Positions 8,664 through 19,200 of a DNA stretch of 64,000 nucleotides are shown piece after piece (the first letter of the stretch is position 1; each line of letters starts with the position of its first letter). The position numbers and the translations under genes are program-made. The notes under the pieces are model-generated. The model worked only from the letters and a program-made list of their open reading frames with translations. It did no database searches and was not told the DNA's origin. The stretch covers positions 1 through 64,000 of the IMG/VR virus record IMGVR_UViG_3300044617_002200; one strand, given 5' to 3'. The DNA comes from a virus.

Positions 8664-11072
8664 TTAATAACCCACTCTTTTTATATCAGAAGAAACTTTC
8701 CTCAAAATGACTTCTGGGTTTGGCGGCTTTGGAGGCTTAGAGGCGAATTCGACACTAGTTTTAAAACCATCTTCTCCTAAAGAAATTTCCATTGAAGAAA
8801 GACCGCTAGAGGGAGATAAATCTAATCCATCTGGTTCTCCAGCAAAAATAAAAGAAGACCTCTCCATCGGAGAGGTAACAGAAGAAGCAACTGCAGTGGG
8901 TAAATCAGAGCGTTTCGCCCCCCAAGAATCAAATTCCGCATCAGTCATATTATCTATAGAAACATTTATTCTAGCAACGTCTTTTGCATTACCAACTGAT
9001 CCTGTAGAGTTAAGTATTTCTTTATTACTATCATCATTCAATAATTTTTGTATAGAACTAGTGAATCTTGTCACAAATTGATACTGACTTTTACTAGGGG
9101 CTAAAAATCTTATATTTGATTTCGCATCTTTTAAAGATATACTGATACCTTCTGCCATTTTTTGAACAAGCCCAGAAATAGGTTCTTTTGGGTCTTCGTT
9201 CTTTTCCGGTTGAAGCTTATCCATCAAATATTTTCTAGCCTCGTCTTCCGCAGATAAGCATGGTTTATTTTTAGAGTCTTCTATTGCGTCGCATTGTTTA
9301 GGGGCGTTTTGATTATATTCAGAAACATCGTCGATAGTGGATTCTAAATCATTTTGACCGCTAATGTATGTTACTTTTAAACCAAGATTTTTTTTGACAA
9401 AATCAGAATTCGGGTAAATAACTAAAGTGTTTACTTTTTTAGAAAGTTCTTTTGTTAAAAGCTCTGCTTCAATTAAATACCCTATTAAACCAGACTCGAC
9501 TAACTCAATGTGAATAGGACTACAAGCTCTTAACTCTCGAGTTAATTCAGATAAACCCAATTCTTCTAAAATAGAACTTGGATCATGAGAGAAAGTTCCA
9601 TTTCTTTCCAACAAATTGGATGCTGAAAATTCATCAGTTTGATCTTCTAAATAAGAGCCTTGAGGTTCTACGCTAACTTCAGATTGTACTAAAACATCGC
9701 TGTTACAAAAATAATAAGATCTATTCGTACCTGGGACTTTATAATGGCGACCGAAATTCGACATATTAGTTTTTTCAAGATCTCTCCATGTAGCTAAAAT
9801 TCCTTCGTCATGACTTACATATGCAGCAGTAAAACTAGGCAAACCCTCTTCATCTAGATCTTGCAAGGCTTGAATAGCTTCTTCATAACCGCCAGTTTTT
9901 ATTAAAAAATTTATAATTTTTTTAATATCTACGGTTTCGCCTTTATCAGTTATTTTGTAACCCATAATTCTCCACCATTTCTTTTCAAAAGCATAAATAT
10001 CTCTTAAAGAATCACTAATCAAACCTAACATCCCGCAAATTACAAACTCGCTTCGACTTCTTCCGTCTCCAAAAGTACCGCCCTCCGCGTCTAGTGATTT
10101 TCTTGTACCATTCTTATTTAAATAATAATTTAATGGATATGGATTAACAGAAGAAGTTACTATTTCTGAATACTCTCCATCTACAGCAGTAGGAGCTTCT
10201 TTTGGTTTTGCGCTATAAGAAATAGCAAATTGTCTATAAGTACCTTCCATAGAAGCACCTTCCGAAACAGAAATTAAATTAGAAGCATTAGACGATGGAA
10301 CGCTTGATATACCGGCAGAAGCTTCAAAAAATTTTAGACCGTTATTCCCTCCCGACGAATAATCCCAATAAAAATCATAACCAAAATCTGCGCACCAATT
10401 TTGTAAAACTTCTCTCAGCGTACCGGAATGAGTGGTTCTATATTTAGAATTTTTATCCGGCATATTTAAACTTATAGGACAAGCTTGTTTTAATTCTGAA
10501 AAATTATAATCAGTGGTCGGGATTTCACATTCTGAGTCTCTAAATTGTTCTGTACCTACCAATATAGCGCCTCCTTTAACGGCAGAGCCTTTTTTACATT
10601 TTCTTGTTATAGAGTGAGATCCTAAAGATCGCTCCATCCAATCTAAATAATACCCCCAAGAACCATTACTCTTCAAAATAGGAAGAATAGTTTTTTCTTT
10701 AGAAAAATCGAATTTTTTTGTTTTAGATATTTCAGATCCATTTACGCCCAATAAACCTCTTTTCCATAAAACAACATAATGTCTATCAAGTATAATACTA
10801 TTATCTATTATTTCAACTTCTAACAAAGATTGTTCTGCTGTTTTTGTAATATTATAAGACCAGACAATTCCATTAAAAGTAAAAGAACCCATTCTAACTG
10901 ATACGGCCTTATTTAGAGAACCAGAGCTTATATTATATGATCCAGAAGAACTAACTATGTTTAATGTTAAAACGCTAGGCTCAGCGGAATAGTTTGTTTT
11001 TAATGATAATCCATAAATCACTCCACCATAAGATGGACCACTAATATTTGGAATTTTTTGAAATGAAGACAT
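8664..11072 (-). CDS. Putative tail hub / tail-tip protein
   Basis: This 802-residue protein is read from an ATG preceded by AAAAGG and a GTGTAAA box. Its first 300 residues are beta-rich and contain TLREVLQNWCADFGYDFYWD, which resembles hub proteins of the gp27/Tal type, where a helix with a conserved aromatic packs in the second domain. The remainder holds alternating helices and an unusual number of Ser/Glu segments. It lies third after the tape measure, where siphoviruses encode distal tail and tail-associated proteins. No peptidase or lysozyme motif was found. Family membership rests on position and general pattern only. Confidence 0.5.
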   Translation of the reverse strand: MSSFQKIPNISGPSYGGVIYGLSLKTNYSAEPSVLTLNIVSSSGSYNISSGSLNKAVSVRMGSFTFNGIVWSYNITKTAEQSLLEVEIIDNSIILDRHYVVLWKRGLLGVNGSEISKTKKFDFSKEKTILPILKSNGSWGYYLDWMERSLGSHSITRKCKKGSAVKGGAILVGTEQFRDSECEIPTTDYNFSELKQACPISLNMPDKNSKYRTTHSGTLREVLQNWCADFGYDFYWDYSSGGNNGLKFFEASAGISSVPSSNASNLISVSEGASMEGTYRQFAISYSAKPKEAPTAVDGEYSEIVTSSVNPYPLNYYLNKNGTRKSLDAEGGTFGDGRSRSEFVICGMLGLISDSLRDIYAFEKKWWRIMGYKITDKGETVDIKKIINFLIKTGGYEEAIQALQDLDEEGLPSFTAAYVSHDEGILATWRDLEKTNMSNFGRHYKVPGTNRSYYFCNSDVLVQSEVSVEPQGSYLEDQTDEFSASNLLERNGTFSHDPSSILEELGLSELTRELRACSPIHIELVESGLIGYLIEAELLTKELSKKVNTLVIYPNSDFVKKNLGLKVTYISGQNDLESTIDDVSEYNQNAPKQCDAIEDSKNKPCLSAEDEARKYLMDKLQPEKNEDPKEPISGLVQKMAEGISISLKDAKSNIRFLAPSKSQYQFVTRFTSSIQKLLNDDSNKEILNSTGSVGNAKDVARINVSIDNMTDAEFDSWGAKRSDLPTAVASSVTSPMERSSFIFAGEPDGLDLSPSSGLSSMEISLGEDGFKTSVEFASKPPKPPNPEVILRKVSSDIKRVGY

Positions 11073-11089
11073 ACCTTTTACCGAATTAT

Positions 11090-11096
11090 TTTACAC
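11090..11096 (-). promoter_or_regulatory. GTGTAAA box upstream of tail hub candidate
   Basis: Minus-strand GTGTAAAATAATTCGG lies about 18 bases before the ATG at 11072, in a 47-base gap between genes. Confidence 0.5.
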
Positions 11097-11119
11097 TAAA
11101 CTAGTATATAAAAAACAAT

Positions 11120-13033
11120 TTATCTATATACAAAGAAAAAATCGTCCGTATTGTCATAGATCAAATCTAAATTTTTACCGAAGCTGAACGATCCTGAAAT
11201 TCTATCAAATTTAGAATTTTCTATATAATCTTTATCGATAGTTTGTTTGATACCATTTAAATAAACATGGGTACAATAGTTGTTAAAATTAGAATCTAAT
11301 TCTACTGTAGAACGAGAATCAAAGGTATAAGAAAAGTCTGAATTTAAATTTTTTACATAAAGTAAATTTAGTCTAGAAGAAATTAAGTCAAAATTTAAAA
11401 AATTAGGCAATTCATAATCTTTTCCACTAATTAATTTTTGTCCGTTTAAAAAAACAAAGCTATTGTCAAAACTCGCATCTGAAATAGACATACCGCTGAA
11501 AATACTACCAATTAAATATATACTGTAATTCCCAGTTATATTATCTACTGTCAAAACATCATTCTCTGTAAAAAATTTTTCCGTCTCTATATTCCGCCCA
11601 GTTAAATAATAATCAAAAAGAGGGCCTATTAATTCTTCATAGCCAATTTTTTTTCCAGAATAACCCCCATCAATTAGCAATTGACCATTTGCAAACAGTA
11701 AAATATCGCTATTTTTATAATTCCTATTTAAAAAATGTTTTCCTCGAACAGAATCATACAAAGCAGGAATGTTAAAATATTTACGATTAGCCTTGTAATT
11801 TTCTTTATAGATTTCTATTAAATTCTCGCTTGTTTCTTCTGTATTAAAATATAAAGACACCTCAGAAAATGAAAGAGACTTTAAATAATCTGTGTCAATT
11901 GAATAATTTAAATCACCAGTAACGACAGTAAATGAATCGCAAACGTCTTCAGTTATAAAAATTTTTTCGGAACCCGTTATTGTGCCCGTAATTTCTATAT
12001 TCTCATATTCAAATCTTGGCACAAGCCCAGTTAAAGCGATCTCAGTAGTAAATCTAACCTCTCTAAAACCAGATAAATAAACTGTTTCATAAATGGGTCT
12101 TTCGATATTGCAACTATCTAAAAAATAACCTACTAAATCTTCTCTTTTACCTGTTCTTGTGTAATATAAAATTCCTGTTTCTATCGAGGTAACCCCAGTA
12201 ATTTGATTTTCATATATAACATTTTCAATTAGCTGGTAACCCGTAATTCCCGTATAAGAAAAGCCTGAATCTATAAAATACCCAGTAGTATAACAAATTT
12301 CTCTAGAAAAACCTTGAACTTCTCTTGGAGAAGAATATAATCCTAAGGCAAGATCATTTGCATAAATTGACGGTATATCTTCAAAATAATAAAAACGATC
12401 AATCAAACCATATAAATTATCCACATCATTTTGAATAAAATTCCTAACAGGAGATCCGCCTATAAATAATTTGTTAGCATTAATTATTGAATTATTGAAT
12501 ATTTCAAAATCCCTCGTTTCAAAATTAAAAGTATTATTATCAAACCTCCCAATAGAAATATTGGACCCATCCTTACCAACCATGATTAAATTTTTATCAG
12601 ACAAAATTTCATCAAAAGTAAAAGTGAAAACCCCTTCAACTCCATTATTATATTTATAATAAAGCTTATTAGCAGAATTAACACCAACAAAAAAACCTCT
12701 AGCTTCATCGTTAACTTCATCCACGCTTGAAAATAAGATACTATCTTTTGAATCAAATTTTTCATAAGATATTAAAAATAGATAATTATCTTTTTGATAA
12801 TCAATATTAGAATTAAAATAAATATAATTATTTTTATCAAAAAAACCAGGCTTGTTATTAACAAAAACTGATTCATTAAAAACCAATCCCGTTAATGCGA
12901 AATTCGACGAAAAGTCGGGGTAAAGCAAACCCCCGTTAAAGCTGCCGCTCGAAAAATCAAAACCAACAATATTTTTCTGGATAGGTTCTCCTAGAAGATT
13001 TAAATAAAATTTAATACCAGTATAATTAATCAT
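11120..13033 (-). CDS. Tail protein with concanavalin-like N-terminal region and repeated beta hairpins
   Basis: This 637-residue protein has an N-terminal 230 residues resembling a LamG/concanavalin-type jelly roll (NNYIYFNSN, LFLISYEKF, a closing YGLIDRFYYFED strand). The C-terminal half repeats a hairpin of the form NGQ-x-L-x-G-x-DY: LFANGQLLIDGG, VFLNGQKLISGKDYE and VYLNGIKQTIDKDYIE. Such hairpins are common in phage tail and baseplate proteins. The gene overlaps the upstream tail gene by 4 bases (ATGA), so it is translationally coupled. The likely role is a peripheral tail-tip protein that contacts surface glycans; this is inferred from fold and position. Confidence 0.55.
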   Translation of the reverse strand: MINYTGIKFYLNLLGEPIQKNIVGFDFSSGSFNGGLLYPDFSSNFALTGLVFNESVFVNNKPGFFDKNNYIYFNSNIDYQKDNYLFLISYEKFDSKDSILFSSVDEVNDEARGFFVGVNSANKLYYKYNNGVEGVFTFTFDEILSDKNLIMVGKDGSNISIGRFDNNTFNFETRDFEIFNNSIINANKLFIGGSPVRNFIQNDVDNLYGLIDRFYYFEDIPSIYANDLALGLYSSPREVQGFSREICYTTGYFIDSGFSYTGITGYQLIENVIYENQITGVTSIETGILYYTRTGKREDLVGYFLDSCNIERPIYETVYLSGFREVRFTTEIALTGLVPRFEYENIEITGTITGSEKIFITEDVCDSFTVVTGDLNYSIDTDYLKSLSFSEVSLYFNTEETSENLIEIYKENYKANRKYFNIPALYDSVRGKHFLNRNYKNSDILLFANGQLLIDGGYSGKKIGYEELIGPLFDYYLTGRNIETEKFFTENDVLTVDNITGNYSIYLIGSIFSGMSISDASFDNSFVFLNGQKLISGKDYELPNFLNFDLISSRLNLLYVKNLNSDFSYTFDSRSTVELDSNFNNYCTHVYLNGIKQTIDKDYIENSKFDRISGSFSFGKNLDLIYDNTDDFFFVYR

Positions 13034-14622
13034 GATGATATAGGACCTTCAAATAACCAGCTTTCTTTTAAATTTACACTTTTTAAATCAGGATTAATTG
13101 TTTCGTTATTATTTTCAAGAACGCCTCTACCTACTCCATAATTACTTTTTATACGTCCTAATTCACTTTGAGCCGCCGATAAAGCTTCTTGCATACTAGA
13201 ATTTGGTTTAGCTATTGCAGTAACATCAAAATCAGCTCTAGCTCTTCTCGCAGTGCCAAGATCTTGAACATTATGATCTCCAGGTGTAACCGCCGAAGCA
13301 TTAGGTACATATATTTTAACTGATGGTTTTAAATTAACAGTAGACTGCAAGCTCAAGATTTTATCCGAAAAATGCTGATATTTGTCATCCCAAGTTGCAC
13401 TAAAATTAATTCTAGCATTAAATTCATCAAAAGTCGCAGATTCGTTTAATTTTTTATTATATAAAACTCTATTAGAAATTTCTTTTCTATATTCTGCATT
13501 AGCTAAAGAAAAAGGATCAAAAGAATTTTTGTAAAAATTTTTTACTTTTTCCCATTTAGTTTTTGTGTCGCCATATTTTGCAAATATTTCAGTATTTAAT
13601 GTTACTGTGGTAATATTTTTAATATTATCACTAGAAATATCTACCGAATAGTTGTTAACTACATCCGAAGAATAATCATTATTAAAAGTATAGTTAAATG
13701 AAATTTTATTTTCATACTCGAATTCTGTAACCGAATTCTCTATTGGTTTTGAATTTAAAATTACTCCTACCGAAGAAACAGTATTAGAATTAGCAATATT
13801 ATAAAAATTTATCTTATCTAATTCCTCTCTTAAGACAGGAAGAGTATTCTTTGTTAGAGAACCTTCTATATTAGTGACTACGTAACCATCATTAACTCCA
13901 GAGGAAATATCTATAGAATAATTTAAAAAACAATTTTTAGGGCTTTCAATTGATCTCGTTTTTTGATAAACGCCCTCCCAAGAATAAAATCCCTCTATCC
14001 GATTGATTTCTTCTTTAACAGAATCAAGTAAATAATCAGAACCGTTCGGGTCAATTAAAATCGGATTAATTTTATTAAAATTGTCTTTTCGAGAAACAAC
14101 CCACTCTTTCGCATTTTCTAATGGAGACTTATTATTTATTTTTAAGCCTTTTGCTGATAAAGAATGGGTTACAGAAGCTATTCCAAAGTCTTCTTCTTTA
14201 AATTCTAAATTTTCTTGTGGTTCTATTATTCCATAATAATTATTAAATAAACTTGGCTCATATACTGTAAAATTTATCTCGAATGGTATTACTCCGTACC
14301 ATTTATCCTCCGGAATACTTAACGAATCAAATATAGCTCTTTCAGCTTTAAATAAAATATCATTATCTTGTTTTATCTCTAATTCTTTAAAATTAGAAGA
14401 AAGCCTTTCTTTTAATATATTGAGAGATCTATTTAATTCAAAAAAAGAAGTTTCTCCCAAATATCTTCCAGTTATCTGTCCTTGCATTTTTAGATTAGTA
14501 ACTTGGTTCCAAGTATTTTTATAATCGATAAAATTTTGTTCTGAAGAAATAAATGGGATTGGTGCAATATCTTTAAACAAATCTTGATTATTATATAATA
14601 TTTTAATATTAGACTCGCTCAT
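13030..14622 (-). CDS. Tail protein, paralogue of the adjacent 14625-16292 product
   Basis: This 530-residue protein has no named domain. It is beta-rich with Asn/Ser-rich strands, and it contains a PGDHNVQDLG segment and a C-terminal helix (SSMQEALSAAQSELGRI). Layout and spacing of segments match the upstream neighbour: an early MQGQITGRYLG-type segment, a SYSVDISS-type strand, a TKWEKVKNFYKNS-type linker helix and a final A/S-rich helix. I therefore regard the two as an old tandem duplication. It lies second after the tape measure, so a distal-tail or tail-tip ring protein is plausible. It starts 2 bases after the upstream gene ends and overlaps the downstream one by 4. Confidence 0.55.
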   Translation of the reverse strand: MSESNIKILYNNQDLFKDIAPIPFISSEQNFIDYKNTWNQVTNLKMQGQITGRYLGETSFFELNRSLNILKERLSSNFKELEIKQDNDILFKAERAIFDSLSIPEDKWYGVIPFEINFTVYEPSLFNNYYGIIEPQENLEFKEEDFGIASVTHSLSAKGLKINNKSPLENAKEWVVSRKDNFNKINPILIDPNGSDYLLDSVKEEINRIEGFYSWEGVYQKTRSIESPKNCFLNYSIDISSGVNDGYVVTNIEGSLTKNTLPVLREELDKINFYNIANSNTVSSVGVILNSKPIENSVTEFEYENKISFNYTFNNDYSSDVVNNYSVDISSDNIKNITTVTLNTEIFAKYGDTKTKWEKVKNFYKNSFDPFSLANAEYRKEISNRVLYNKKLNESATFDEFNARINFSATWDDKYQHFSDKILSLQSTVNLKPSVKIYVPNASAVTPGDHNVQDLGTARRARADFDVTAIAKPNSSMQEALSAAQSELGRIKSNYGVGRGVLENNNETINPDLKSVNLKESWLFEGPISS

Positions 14623-14624
14623 AA

Positions 14625-16292
14625 CTAAGAATGTTTGTAAGTTATACTGTACGAAGCAGTTTGCTCTATTTCATTAGAGTTAAAAGAAACTTCTTCTATA
14701 TATTTTTGGCTTGAGGGAATTTGAGATACAAAAGAAGACAATCTTTGTTTCAAAGCATTTATATACTGAAATCCATTAAATATTTGGTTTTGACTTAATA
14801 AAGCTATTTCCGCAGAAGCACTCAAAGTAGCCGAACCTTGTTTTGTGAAACCTTGGTTTTGTATAAATGTATAAGATCTATTCGGAATAATAAATTCTTT
14901 AGTAAAAGATAAAGCGTCTGTTTTCGAATATTCTATATTAATTCTTCGTATATCGCTATTTAAGTTTATTCTCGGGTCATCTGAATATTCATAACTATAT
15001 GTAATTTGCCCTTCAGCAGGTTTTTTTACTACATTTTTATTAACTAATTTTAAAGACGAAGAAGCTTTGTCGGCAGAAGAAACGTATGTATTCCAAATAG
15101 AAAGAGTATTATTAGTTATTTCATTTTTTTTCGTATTCCAGGCGTTTTCGGCTTTTTTGTACTTATCGTTTTGAACTAAATTATATTTTACTCCTACCCC
15201 CTCTATAGTTCCATTTTCTATTACTTTCCAAATCCAATCTGCGTCTCTTTGTATTATTAAAGTATTTTCAAAAATAAAATTAGCATTTTTTCTTTTTTCA
15301 TCGTTATCGTACTCTACACTATAATTTATAGTTCCATCAAATTTGTTTATAACAATGCTTTTTTGAGAAGGTCCAGAGCTAATCAATTCGGAGTTTTCTA
15401 TATTAAATCTATTTGATGTTTTATATCTATTAAAAACAAGATTGCATCTATTAAAAGAATTATTTATACCTTCTACTGGATCATTCAAACCCAAAAGAGC
15501 GCACTCATATAAAGACGGGGAATTAGATTCGGCTTTTATCGAAGCATCCTCTTTAACAGCAACTCTGCCCTCTGAGTCTAAACGGATGCTTATATTTCTA
15601 TTTATTGAGAAAGGTTTATCTAAATTATTGTTATTCTGGTAAGAAAATTTCTTAGAAAATCCGCACGAACTATTTATTAAATCATAAGATTCACTTTTTA
15701 ATACAGAATAAGAATTTTCTGGTCTTGTATTATAATTACCCTCTTTTAAATTAGAAGGTAAAGTCTTTAATAATTCTAAAGCTAGCTGTTGAGCAAAAGA
15801 AATTAAATTCAAATTAACGTCGTTAGACTCAAATTCAATTTGTATATTATGATCTCCCCCTAAAATAGAACTATCTGCATCAAAATCAAGAGTAAATGTT
15901 TCATTAAAATTTTTTATTAAATGTAAATTTTTATTGTTTAAATTAACACCATTAAATTCCGGACCAAGATCAGTGATCGATACTTCATCTAAAATTTCTA
16001 TTTCTGCTTGAAATTCTGTATTTTTTACCCAGTTACCTTCGTCGAAAGATAAAGATTTAATTTTACCTTTCCCAAAACTGACGCCATTTATAGTAACTTC
16101 CTGAAAATTCCTCGCTAAAGATTTAATTTCTTGAACTCCCTCAAAAACGTTTTTAACGCCATTATCGTTCAACAGATCTAAAATATAGCCACGAATAGAA
16201 ATTTGTTTTACTATAGAGTAGTAAAAAGACTTTTCTCCCAAAAAAGAATTTTGATGGTTATAACCAAGAAGCTGTATATTATTAAATATCAT
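14625..16292 (-). CDS. Putative distal tail protein, first gene after the tape measure
   Basis: This 555-residue beta-rich protein starts 1 base after the tape measure stop. Its N-terminus (LLGYNHQNSFLGEKSFYYS, then VTINGVSFGKGKIKSLSFDE) looks like a tail-ring protein with an insertion site definition strand of the Dit type. The middle holds alternating Asn-rich strands and a linker helix (YKKAENAWNTKKNEI). In siphoviruses the gene next to the tape measure encodes Dit, the ring at the tail end, so this is the best candidate for that role, with its downstream paralogue as a second ring. No catalytic motif is present. Confidence 0.5.
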   Translation of the reverse strand: MIFNNIQLLGYNHQNSFLGEKSFYYSIVKQISIRGYILDLLNDNGVKNVFEGVQEIKSLARNFQEVTINGVSFGKGKIKSLSFDEGNWVKNTEFQAEIEILDEVSITDLGPEFNGVNLNNKNLHLIKNFNETFTLDFDADSSILGGDHNIQIEFESNDVNLNLISFAQQLALELLKTLPSNLKEGNYNTRPENSYSVLKSESYDLINSSCGFSKKFSYQNNNNLDKPFSINRNISIRLDSEGRVAVKEDASIKAESNSPSLYECALLGLNDPVEGINNSFNRCNLVFNRYKTSNRFNIENSELISSGPSQKSIVINKFDGTINYSVEYDNDEKRKNANFIFENTLIIQRDADWIWKVIENGTIEGVGVKYNLVQNDKYKKAENAWNTKKNEITNNTLSIWNTYVSSADKASSSLKLVNKNVVKKPAEGQITYSYEYSDDPRINLNSDIRRINIEYSKTDALSFTKEFIIPNRSYTFIQNQGFTKQGSATLSASAEIALLSQNQIFNGFQYINALKQRLSSFVSQIPSSQKYIEEVSFNSNEIEQTASYSITYKHS

Positions 16293-16293
16293 C

Positions 16294-19200
16294 TTAAATT
16301 CTAGCTAAAGATGGAGGTACTTTTTTTCCTAAAGCTCTTTTTACATTATTTCCTATTTGATCATTTATCTCTGGAAGCATAGATAAAATAACCTCTCTTG
16401 GGTCTTGTTGAGCCGAAGTTATATTTAAATTTACAGGAGCATTTATATCCGCTTTTACATTAGAAGTCATGCCAGCAGCAAAATTAGGAACAAAATTACT
16501 CGCAGCACCAGTAAGCTTTTCTATAGCCGAATTTAAACTTTCTAACATAATTGAAATATTATTATTAGGAATATTATTTTCGGATAGACTATCAAAAGCG
16601 CTTACAATATTATTTAATCCAGAATCTAAATTAGAAAAATTCGGGACTCTTTTTTCAAAATTCATACCTGACATTTTTAAATTTTCTCCAGCATGGTCTC
16701 TAAAAGCTTGGGATAAAGAATTTTGCCCTTGTAATTTATTAAAGACTCCTAATCCAAGTGGATTTGTCGCACTTTTTAATAAACCAGAACTCCCTACTCT
16801 AACAGAATTCAATGCTTCACTGGGAGAAGCACCCATAGAAACCAAGCTAGCAACTTCTCTTTGAATTGAATCATTAAGAGGATTTTTTTCAAAAAAGTTA
16901 GGAATAAAACCTTTTGAGTAAGAATCAGTTTTTTTATGCGAGTTGTATACAGTTCTTAATTTCGAATACTGCTGTCTAGAATACATTGTTTTGTATTCCA
17001 TTAATTTTTTAGCAAGAGCCATTTTTTCTTCAGATGTTTTTGCGTTTTTTATAGCATCTTCATAAGCAGTATTTAATTCTAAAACTTCTGCTTTCGCCGT
17101 TTCATCAGAATAAGCGTTTTCTTTTTGAGTAGATTCTATTACCGATCTAACAGGGTCAGCATTTGAAGAAGTATCGCTTTTAGTATTTAATAAAGACGCA
17201 ACCTTTTCAGAAGGCTTTCTTTCCAAAACTGGCGCTTTTGACTCCTCTTCTTTTGGTAAAGGATTCGTTGCGTCTGGATCTAAAATCCCTGTAGATTTTT
17301 GACGAACCCTATCAGAAATTACCTGTGTAGCATACAAACCTTCTGTTAACCAACGCTTACCAGCAGGAGTTAATTTATACGAACTATCTTCCGAACCATA
17401 CTTTTCTAAAGTTTGTTTTAATGATTTAATTTTATTTCTAGCTTCGCTATAGCTTTTGTCCTGAAATTCACTTTTTTTAATTTCAGTTAAAGAATCTTGT
17501 ATATTTCTAATAAAAGAGGCCATTTCATCTTCAGAGAATTGTTCTGATGGGTAAAGTCCCTCTACAACAGATTTTGGTCTAGAAGTTTTTGTATCTATTT
17601 CTCCAACAGCTTTTTGCTTCATTCTCGATTGAGACTCTTTTATTTCGTTTAAAACCGTAGAAGAAAAATCGGCTATTTCTTTTGGTATTTGAGTACCACT
17701 ATACTCCTCAAGTTGTTTTTTAGCTAATTCATACTGTTTTCTTGCTTCCCCAACTTTTCCAGCATCTTCCGATCTGTTTGCATTTTCTATTATACGATAA
17801 ATATTTTCTGGTATTGTTGGTTTAGTTTTTTTAGTATCACTGCTAGAGCTAGGTTGAGAAACCGTATTTTTAGCAGAGGATACCGGTTTAGAAGCAGGAG
17901 TGGGAATAACAGAAGCAGGAGCGGGTTGGTTTTGATTTGCTGTAATTATCGCAGGCATTGCTGCATTATTATTGACAACTGACTCAGGATTTTCAGTAGT
18001 AGAAGAAGCAATATCTCTAACCGTTAAACCAGTATCTATAGCTGCAGAAATACCAGTTCCAATGCCAGGAAAACTTCCTGCTACTCCAGAAACAACTTCT
18101 AAACCTGCGCCTGCGAAATCACCCTCCATAGCACGCGAAATACCGAAACCAATACCAGCACCAATACCAATTATAGGTATCTTTTTTAATATGGCTTTTC
18201 CCAATCCTTTGCCCCCAGCTTTTCCAGCTGTTTTTGCTGCAGATTTTGTAGTAGCTTCAGCTGCTTCTTCTACAACTTTGCTAGTAGCTTTCGACGCCGC
18301 TTTATTTTGGAAAGCTTGCTCTACAGTTTTTTTTGCTAAATCATCTGAGTAACCTTTTGATTTCAACCAGTTATATAATTGGCTTTTTTGAGAAATACCT
18401 CCCGTTCTTCCTCTAGAACCTACTTTTCCAGGAGTGGTTGTATTTTTTTTATTTCTATCTAAAAACTCCAAAGCTTCTCTTTCTGCTTTTTTTATAGGGT
18501 CTTCTGGTTTAGGGGTCGGTACTTTTTTAGTCTCAGGTTTGGGTTTTTCCGCATCTGCGATACCCTTTTTAACGCTATCTGATTCAAGTTGTGATATTGG
18601 TTTATCAATAGGGGCAATTTTTTCTGGATTTATTTTTGCTAATTTTTTTCTAGCGACTGCCTGCTCTTCCGGAGTACCAAAATCAACCATTCTTTTTAAT
18701 TTATCTGCCTTAGTGTCCATTGACTGCTCTAAAGCAAGATTCTTATTTACTTTAGATACACCCTCTGCTTCTTGTATAGCTTTTTTGTATATTTCAGCTG
18801 GAGTGCTATTTGTTCCAGCCTGTTTATCCATCTCAAAAATCCCTTCTAAAAATGCGGCGGAGTCTTCTAATGTATTAAAAGTTCCTGACTCAACTAATTG
18901 ACGAATTGTTTTTTCAAATCCAGGATCTTTAGGAATCCTAGCAAAATTAGGTATAAGCCCTTTCGCAAAATTAAACGCTTTTTGCATATCCCTTGTAAGG
19001 ACTGCTGTTTTTCTCGTTCCTCCAAAATTTTTAATTAATTTCTCACCACTATTAATCATGGCGGGTTTTCCGTTAAGGTCATTTAAAAAAACAGGATAAT
19101 CTGAAGGCAATGCCCCACCAATGCCTTTATTAATAGCAGAAGTTTCATTTTTAAATGCAGGTATATACCCTGACGCTTTGTTTTTAACTGGGCCTTTAGG

